64,000 nucleotides of DNA, from NCBI GenBank assembly GCA_963724385.1, contig CAVRUJ010000001.1, forward strand, positions 248,001-312,000, given 5' to 3'. The stretch is from DASXQK01 sp963724385. Its GTDB lineage: Bacteria > Pseudomonadota > Alphaproteobacteria > Dongiales > Dongiaceae. Shown here in pieces: positions 59,237 through 64,000 of the stretch. Under the pieces are notes generated by a model that was given only the letters and a program-made list of their open reading frames with translations, did not search any database and was not told the origin of the DNA. The position numbers were made by a program, and so were the translations under genes. The first letter of the stretch is position 1; every line of letters begins with the position of its first letter.

Positions 59237-61195
59237 TCACACGGCGCGGCCGGCGAGCAGGCCTTCATAAACGGCTTCCTCAGCCGAGCGCGGGGAAAGG
59301 CAGTCGCCGGCATATTCCACCGGCAGGTCGAAGCGGGCGAGTTCGGCGCCGAGCGCGGTTTCCAACTCATGGCCGAGCGCCAGGACCACCGTGTCCACCT
59401 GTTCGCAGACGATGGGCTCCTTCGACACGATGTGCATGAGATAGGCCGTGTCCCGATCCACGCCGAACAGCCGCGCATAGGGGATCACCTCAACGCCCAG
59501 GCGATGCAGCTTCGCCGCCCAATGGTCCCGGAGATACATCTGCAGGTTCTGGCCGGCATGGACTCCGTTGACGGCAAGGCGCACATGCCGGCCGTCGAGG
59601 GCGAGCTTCTCGGCCAGGCCCATGCCGATCCAGTCGCAGCGCCAGTCGGCGATCACCACCCGAGATCCCGGGTTGGCCTCGGATTTCAGCACCGACCAGG
59701 CATCGACGACATGGCCTTCGTCCCTTCCTTCGATCGCCGGCAGATAGGGACGGGCGCCGGTGGCGACGATGACGGCGTCGGGCGCGATCGCCGCGATCGT
59801 CCTGCCGTCGACGGTGGTCTTCAGGCGAACCTTCACACCGGCGCGCGCGAGCTCGCGCTCGAGATTGGTCACCAGCCCGCCGAACTCCGCTCGCCCCGGC
59901 AGCATCTGGGCCAAGAGGGCCTGGCCGCCCAGGCGGTTTTCCTTCTCGCACAGGATGACCTCGTGCCCACGCTCGGCGGCCGTCGCCGCGGCTTTCATGC
60001 CCGCCGGCCCGCCACCCACGACGACGACACGGCGCTTGCGCGAAGCGGGCATCGGTTGGCCCAGGGTCAGCTCGCGGCCCGAGGCCGGATTCTGGATGCA
60101 GGAGATTGCGTAACCTGCATGGTAATGGCCGATGCAGGCCTGGTTGCAGGCGATGCAGGCGCGGATGTCGTCGAGCTTTCCCGCCTTGGCTTTGTTCGCC
60201 ATCTCCGGGTCGGAGATCATTGCCCGGGTCATGCCGCACATGTCGGCCTGCCCCGAGGCCAGCACCTGCTCGGCGATCTGGGGCTGATTGATCCGCCCGG
60301 CGACAAAGACCGGCAGGCCGACGGCGGCACGCAGCGTGCCGGCCTGCGGCGCCACGTAGGCATGGGCGATGTCCATGGGCGGCACGACGTGGATCGAACC
60401 ACCCAGTCCCGCCATGGAGCCGATGGTGGCGTTGACATAGTCGATCGCTTTCAGCCGCTTCAGCTCCTGGCAGACGGCGATCACCTCGGGCGCTTCCAGC
60501 CCGTCGGCCTCGACCTCCTCGACCGAGATGCGGATGCCGAGGATCATCCGCTCCGGCACCTTGGCGCGGATGGCCGCCAGGGCCTGCACCAGCGCCCGCA
60601 TCCGGTTCTCCCGCGATCCGCCGTAGGAATCCTGGCGCCGATTGGTGAGCGGGTTGAGGAACTGGGAGAACAGCAGCCCATGGCTGGTCAGCAGTTCGAT
60701 CCCGTCGAGCCCGGCCTCGGCAAAACGCGCGGCCGCAGAGCCCGCGGCCGCGACGATCTCCTCGATCAGGCTGACGGGCATTTCGCGCGGCATGCTGTGG
60801 AAGCGGTTGTCGGGAACGGCAGAGGGAGCATAGGCGACGCCCCTCAGGCCCGCGGTCATGCGCTTGGAACAGCGGCCCGAATGGGAGAGCTGGCCGAAGA
60901 GGGCTGTGCCGTGGCGATGCACGGCCTCGGCCAGTTTCCGGTAGCCGGGAATACAGTCGTCGGTGGCGACGACGATCTCGGGCGAATCGCTGAAGGTCAA
61001 TTCGTGGAACCGGGCCGCCTCCACGATGATGAGCCCGGCGCCGCCTTTGGCCCTTGCCTCGTGATAGGCGATGAAATCCTCCCCGGGCAGCCCGTCCTTG
61101 GCGAGATAGGTCTGGTGCCCGGTCGAAAGGATCCGGTTCCTGATGGTGAGGCCGCGAAGCTCGAGGGGCGAAAAGAGATGAGGGAATTTGGACAT
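59237..61195 (-). CDS. NADH:flavin oxidoreductase / 2,4-dienoyl-CoA reductase-type FeS flavoprotein
   Basis: ATG 61195 (GGAG five bases before) gives 652 residues: an OYE-type FMN TIM barrel ('LFSPLELRGLTIRNRILSTGHQTYL', 'GLDGIELLTSHGLLFSQFLNPLTNRRQDSYGG'), a four-cysteine 4Fe-4S block ('CIACNQACIGHYHAGYAISCIQNP'), then FAD/NAD domains ('VVVVGGGPAGMKAAATAAERG', 'VIVATGARPYLP'). This is the trimethylamine dehydrogenase / dienoyl-CoA reductase architecture; many relatives demethylate N-methyl compounds. Substrate not settled. Confidence 0.93.
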   Translation of the reverse strand: MSKFPHLFSPLELRGLTIRNRILSTGHQTYLAKDGLPGEDFIAYHEARAKGGAGLIIVEAARFHELTFSDSPEIVVATDDCIPGYRKLAEAVHRHGTALFGQLSHSGRCSKRMTAGLRGVAYAPSAVPDNRFHSMPREMPVSLIEEIVAAAGSAAARFAEAGLDGIELLTSHGLLFSQFLNPLTNRRQDSYGGSRENRMRALVQALAAIRAKVPERMILGIRISVEEVEADGLEAPEVIAVCQELKRLKAIDYVNATIGSMAGLGGSIHVVPPMDIAHAYVAPQAGTLRAAVGLPVFVAGRINQPQIAEQVLASGQADMCGMTRAMISDPEMANKAKAGKLDDIRACIACNQACIGHYHAGYAISCIQNPASGRELTLGQPMPASRKRRVVVVGGGPAGMKAAATAAERGHEVILCEKENRLGGQALLAQMLPGRAEFGGLVTNLERELARAGVKVRLKTTVDGRTIAAIAPDAVIVATGARPYLPAIEGRDEGHVVDAWSVLKSEANPGSRVVIADWRCDWIGMGLAEKLALDGRHVRLAVNGVHAGQNLQMYLRDHWAAKLHRLGVEVIPYARLFGVDRDTAYLMHIVSKEPIVCEQVDTVVLALGHELETALGAELARFDLPVEYAGDCLSPRSAEEAVYEGLLAGRAV

Positions 61196-61337
61196 GGTCT
61201 CCACAAAGGCCTGAGGTTCGAACGCCAGCCGCAGCGGCTGGACGCCAAGGCTGTTCGCCAGTTATGAAATCGCCGCCCTGGGCGCGAATCCGATAGTCTA
61301 TCCTCCGGCGCCCCGCAATTCGCAACCGGTTCCCATC

Positions 61338-62792
61338 ATGAAGGTCTTCATCGCCGGCCTTGATACCGAGACCAACACTTTCGCCCCCATCCCCACGGGC
61401 TATCAGAGCTTCTCCGAATGTTTCCTCGCCCATGGCAATGGGACGAGCCTGGCGCCTAACTACGTCTCGGGTCAGCTTTTGGTCTGGCGCCGGCGGGCCG
61501 AAGCGCGTGGCTGGCAGGTGGTGGAGGGGCTTTGCAGCTTTGCCGAGCCCGGCGGGCTGATCGTGCGCCGGGCCTATGAGCAGCTGCGGGACGAGTTGCT
61601 CGACGACCTCAAGCGGGCCCTGCCGGTGGACATGGTGGTGCTGGCCCTGCATGGCGCCATGGCCGCCGAGGGCTACGACGACTGCGAGGGGGACATCCTC
61701 GCGCGGGTGCGAGCGCTGGCCGGGCCGCGGGCCGTGATCGGGGCCGAGCTCGATCTCCACTGCCACATCACCGAAGCCATGCTCAGCCATGCCACGGCGC
61801 TCATCGCCTACAAGGAATACCCGCATGTCGATATTCCCGAGCGAGCCGACGAGCTGTTTACGCTGCTCGCCGACGCGGCCGAAGGCAAGACGCGGCCGAC
61901 CATGGCCGCCTTCGACTGCCGGATGATCGGCACCTTCCGCACCACCGAGCAGCCGCTGCGCGGCTATGTCGATCGGATGAAGGCGATGGAAGGCAAGGAC
62001 GGCGTCCTTTCGGTCTCCCTTGGCCACGGGTTTCCCTGGGGCGATGTGCCCGATGTCGGAGCCAAGACCCTGGTCGTCACCAACGACGACAGGCCCAAGG
62101 CCGAGCGCCTCGCTCGCAGGCTGGGCGAGGAGTTCTTTTCGCTGCGCGAAGCGACGCGGCCGAGGTTTCTCACCATGGACGAGGCGCTCGACCAGGCGCT
62201 CGCGATTCCGGGCGGGCCGGTCGTGATCGCCGACGTCTGCGACAATTCCGGCGGCGGAGCGCCGGGGGATTCCACCTTCTTCATCCGGCGGGTCAAGGAG
62301 CGCGGCATCACCAATGTAGCGAGCTGCTACTACTGGGATCCCATGGCCGTGCGCTTCTGCCAGGAGGCGGGGGTGGGCGCCAGGTTCGAGCTTCGCGTCG
62401 GCGGCAAATGCGGCAAGACCTCCGGCGATCCCCTTGACCTTTACGTCACGGTGAAGGGCCTCGCCGACAATGTCACTCAGCGCTTCGGCCCGTCGCCGGT
62501 TGATCTCGGCTCGGTCGCCTGGATTTCGGCCGACGGACTCGATCTCGTGCTTTCCACCCAGCGCAGCCAGGCCTTCCATCCCGAGGGCATGACCAAGGTC
62601 GGCCTCGACCCCACGACGCGCAAGATCGTCCTGGTCAAATCGACCCAGCATTTCCATGCCGGATTCGCGCCCATCGCCAAGGCGATCCTCTATGTGGTCG
62701 GGCCCGAGGCGCTGCGCCAGGACTTCGAGGTGATCCCTTACACCAAGCTCACCCGGCCCTATTGGCCGAGGGTCGAGGATCCCTGGCGCTGA
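61338..62792 (+). CDS. M81 family metallopeptidase-like (MlrC)
   Basis: The 484-residue product begins MKVFIAGLDTETNTFAPIPT and has the MlrC N-domain with 'LALHGAMAAEGYDDCEGDILARVRA', 'GAELDLHCHITEAML' (metal His/Asp) and the C-domain 'VIADVCDNSGGGAPGDSTFFIRRV'. MlrC was named from microcystin degradation but is widespread next to transporters and amidohydrolases, so the real substrate is probably a different small peptide or amide. Full length, divergent from the flavoprotein. Confidence 0.92.
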   Translation: MKVFIAGLDTETNTFAPIPTGYQSFSECFLAHGNGTSLAPNYVSGQLLVWRRRAEARGWQVVEGLCSFAEPGGLIVRRAYEQLRDELLDDLKRALPVDMVVLALHGAMAAEGYDDCEGDILARVRALAGPRAVIGAELDLHCHITEAMLSHATALIAYKEYPHVDIPERADELFTLLADAAEGKTRPTMAAFDCRMIGTFRTTEQPLRGYVDRMKAMEGKDGVLSVSLGHGFPWGDVPDVGAKTLVVTNDDRPKAERLARRLGEEFFSLREATRPRFLTMDEALDQALAIPGGPVVIADVCDNSGGGAPGDSTFFIRRVKERGITNVASCYYWDPMAVRFCQEAGVGARFELRVGGKCGKTSGDPLDLYVTVKGLADNVTQRFGPSPVDLGSVAWISADGLDLVLSTQRSQAFHPEGMTKVGLDPTTRKIVLVKSTQHFHAGFAPIAKAILYVVGPEALRQDFEVIPYTKLTRPYWPRVEDPWR

Positions 62793-63193
62793 AGCCGGAG
62801 GCACTCCTTGCCGGGCTCGTGCTCGGGGCCCACCTCGGCGTGATCCTGTTCAACCTGTTCGGCCTGATCGCTGTTCCGATCGGCGCCTGGCGAGGCTGGG
62901 GCTTCGTTCGGATCTTCTGGTGGCGGGCGCTGCATCTGGCCGCTTTGGCCGTCGTCGCCCTTCAAGCGTTGCTGGGCCGGGCCTGCTTCTTAACCCTCTG
63001 GCAAGAATCGCTTCTCCAGGATGCAGGTGAAACGAGTTCGAGGGTCCCGCTCATTCAGCGATGGGTGAGCGAGGTGATCTTCTGGCCCTTGCCCATCTGG
63101 TTCTTCGCCCTGCTCTATGTCGTGGTCTTGATCTACGCCCTCGTGCTCTGGCACTTCGTTCCGCCGCGCCGTCCAGGAAAGCCGGCGCCGTGA
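62762..63193 (+). CDS. DUF2784 membrane protein
   Basis: The 143-residue frame has four hydrophobic segments: 'ALLAGLVLGAHLGVILFNLFGLIAVPIGAW', 'ALHLAALAVVALQALLG' with 'CFLTLWQESLL', and 'WPLPIWFFALLYVVVLIYALVLWHF', the DUF2784 pattern. The start is unclear: TTG 62762 lies inside mlrC, while a CTG at 62789 overlaps the MlrC stop as CTGA and would give a standard-length N-terminus. Coupled translation with mlrC is likely. Confidence 0.8.
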   Translation: MAEGRGSLALKPEALLAGLVLGAHLGVILFNLFGLIAVPIGAWRGWGFVRIFWWRALHLAALAVVALQALLGRACFLTLWQESLLQDAGETSSRVPLIQRWVSEVIFWPLPIWFFALLYVVVLIYALVLWHFVPPRRPGKPAP

Positions 63194-63205
63194 GCCTGCC
63201 GCCGG

Positions 63206-64000
63206 TCAAACGACCGGCCTCTCGATCAGCGGCAGGATGCTCGCGGGATCGGCGTCGAGCTCGCGGGCGGCACGGTGACCCGCATAGACAGCATGGGCGA
63301 TGAGGGCCGGGGCGTCGCAGTCGCCGATCTTGACGAGGCTCTTGATGCCCGCCGCCGCCAGCGCCTGGGGCTGGTCGGCCAGGCTGCGATAGAGCTCGTC
63401 CTTCGGCTCGCGCGAGGTGACCGTGACCACGCCGGCGGCGGCCAGGGTTTCGCGCTTGCCCGTGAATATGCAATCGAGAGCCAGGGCCTCGCCGTCATAG
63501 CCTCCGGCAGCGCGGCTGGTGCGGATTTCGACGCCCAGCTCGAGAAGCCGTCGGTTCGTGCGGTCGTGCTCGTCGGTGAAGCGCGACCAGGCGGCCGCGG
63601 TGCCGCCGGTGGTGACAAGCGTAGCCGGCCGGCCATGGCGATGGACCAGCTCGGCGAGCACGGCGGCCATGTAGTACTGGTCGTCGTCGAAGATCGCGAC
63701 CCGCCCCTTCGGCAGGGGGGCCAGATATGCCTCGGCGTCAGCCATCAGGTCGTCAGGCGTGGCGACCGCGGGATGGTCGAAGCCCGGAACCGGCTCGCGC
63801 AGCGTTCGGCCGATGCCGTCCCTGCGCCAGCGGGCGCCGGTCGCCAGCAGGACCCGCGGTGCGCCGAATTCCAGGACATGGGCCGCCGTCAAGCGGCTGT
63901 CCAGATAGACCTCCACGTTGGGCATCTGAGCCAGACGCTGAAGTCGCCAGTCCCGGACCCGGGCCCACTCCGCCAGGCCGGGGAGGCGGCTCTCCCGGCT
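63206..64000 (-). CDS. Second TMA-dehydrogenase-type FeS flavoprotein, C-terminal part
   Basis: The frame runs to the window edge; only about 264 codons are seen. 'EWARVRDWRLQRLAQMPNVEVYLDSRLTAAHVLEFGAPRVLLATGARWRRDG' and 'GRVAIFDDDQYYMAAVLAELVHRHG' are the FAD- and NAD-binding domains of the trimethylamine/dimethylamine dehydrogenase group (N-demethylating relatives included). The OYE barrel and FeS cluster should lie beyond 64000. Together with the flavoprotein at 59237 it brackets mlrC. Confidence 0.88.
   Translation of the reverse strand, partial: SRESRLPGLAEWARVRDWRLQRLAQMPNVEVYLDSRLTAAHVLEFGAPRVLLATGARWRRDGIGRTLREPVPGFDHPAVATPDDLMADAEAYLAPLPKGRVAIFDDDQYYMAAVLAELVHRHGRPATLVTTGGTAAAWSRFTDEHDRTNRRLLELGVEIRTSRAAGGYDGEALALDCIFTGKRETLAAAGVVTVTSREPKDELYRSLADQPQALAAAGIKSLVKIGDCDAPALIAHAVYAGHRAARELDADPASILPLIERPVV

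Noticed and set aside
59490..62804. A 1104-codon minus frame across mlrC and the flavoprotein
   Set aside because: It is out-of-frame composition bias; the alternative frames carry complete conserved domains.

Overview
The window is a 64 kb piece of GC-rich chromosome from an alphaproteobacterium. This is inferred from the linkage rplU-rpmA-obgE-proB-proA-nadD-rsfS, from small families common in that class (DUF992, DUF6481, GFA, LOG) and from tightly overlapping ATGA/GTGA gene junctions. A Rhodospirillales-type relative is plausible, but the sequence alone does not fix the order or genus. Products are almost entirely chromosomal housekeeping, respiration, transport and catabolism.

Region by region: 1-5252 (minus) holds ribosomal proteins L21/L27, the Obg GTPase, proline synthesis (proB-proA), NAD synthesis (nadD) and the ribosome silencing factor rsfS, which is cut by the window edge. 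A sigma70-like promoter lies ahead of rplU. 5488-7387 is an ABC exporter half-transporter split by a one-base insertion. 7512-7601 is tRNA-Ser(CGA), and its 3' end is the attachment site of a 6.5 kb integrated element (7588-14075). That element has a 14-bp direct repeat at its ends, a tyrosine integrase, an AlpA-like regulator, a winged-helix replication-type protein beside iteron-like repeats, a structured hairpin, an HGG-motif phage protein and several unrecognised cargo genes. Its layout resembles a small phage satellite (PICI- or P4-like). 14295-20280 is a mixed set: DUF992, an acyltransferase, DUF6481, cold-shock protein, an agmatinase-type hydrolase, a class III adenylate cyclase and an orphan polar amino-acid ABC ATPase.

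20459-30165 is the respiratory nitrate reduction locus: a cysteine-free Crp/Fnr regulator, two FNR-type boxes, narK, narGHJI and a parvulin-type peptidyl-prolyl isomerase, all tightly spaced. 30324-40300 contains a racemase-family protein, a penicillin-acylase-type Ntn hydrolase, a GFA protein, a class IV aminotransferase, a CbpA co-chaperone run into its modulator CbpM by a frameshift, YajQ, a LOG-family protein and a cyclopropane-fatty-acid synthase. 40340-49193 (minus) is a sugar or polyol catabolic and uptake cluster: Gfo/Idh dehydrogenase, TIM-barrel isomerase, MalK/UgpC-type ATPase, Tat-exported binding protein, two permeases (the first with a frameshift), zinc alcohol dehydrogenase, MaoC-type hydratase and a GST. 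Two palindromic operators sit upstream, one fitting GGAA-N6-TTCC. 49416-56217 has a DUF7002-like protein, DoxX, an RND pump without its outer-membrane channel, and DUF4261. 56488-64000 has a CocE/NonD hydrolase, an EEP-fold phosphoesterase/nuclease, an old-yellow-enzyme/FeS flavoprotein, an MlrC (M81) protein, DUF2784 and the C-terminus of a second flavoprotein of the trimethylamine-dehydrogenase type.

Three protein-coding genes each carry an apparent single-base insertion (near 6784, 35928 and 44062). These may be real decay or assembly indels, and reads should be checked before biology is built on them. Dispersed palindromes (15042, 36574, 36635) and a MITE/REP-like element with terminal inverted repeats (20277-20462) mark the intergenic space. 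No CRISPR array or rRNA gene was seen.
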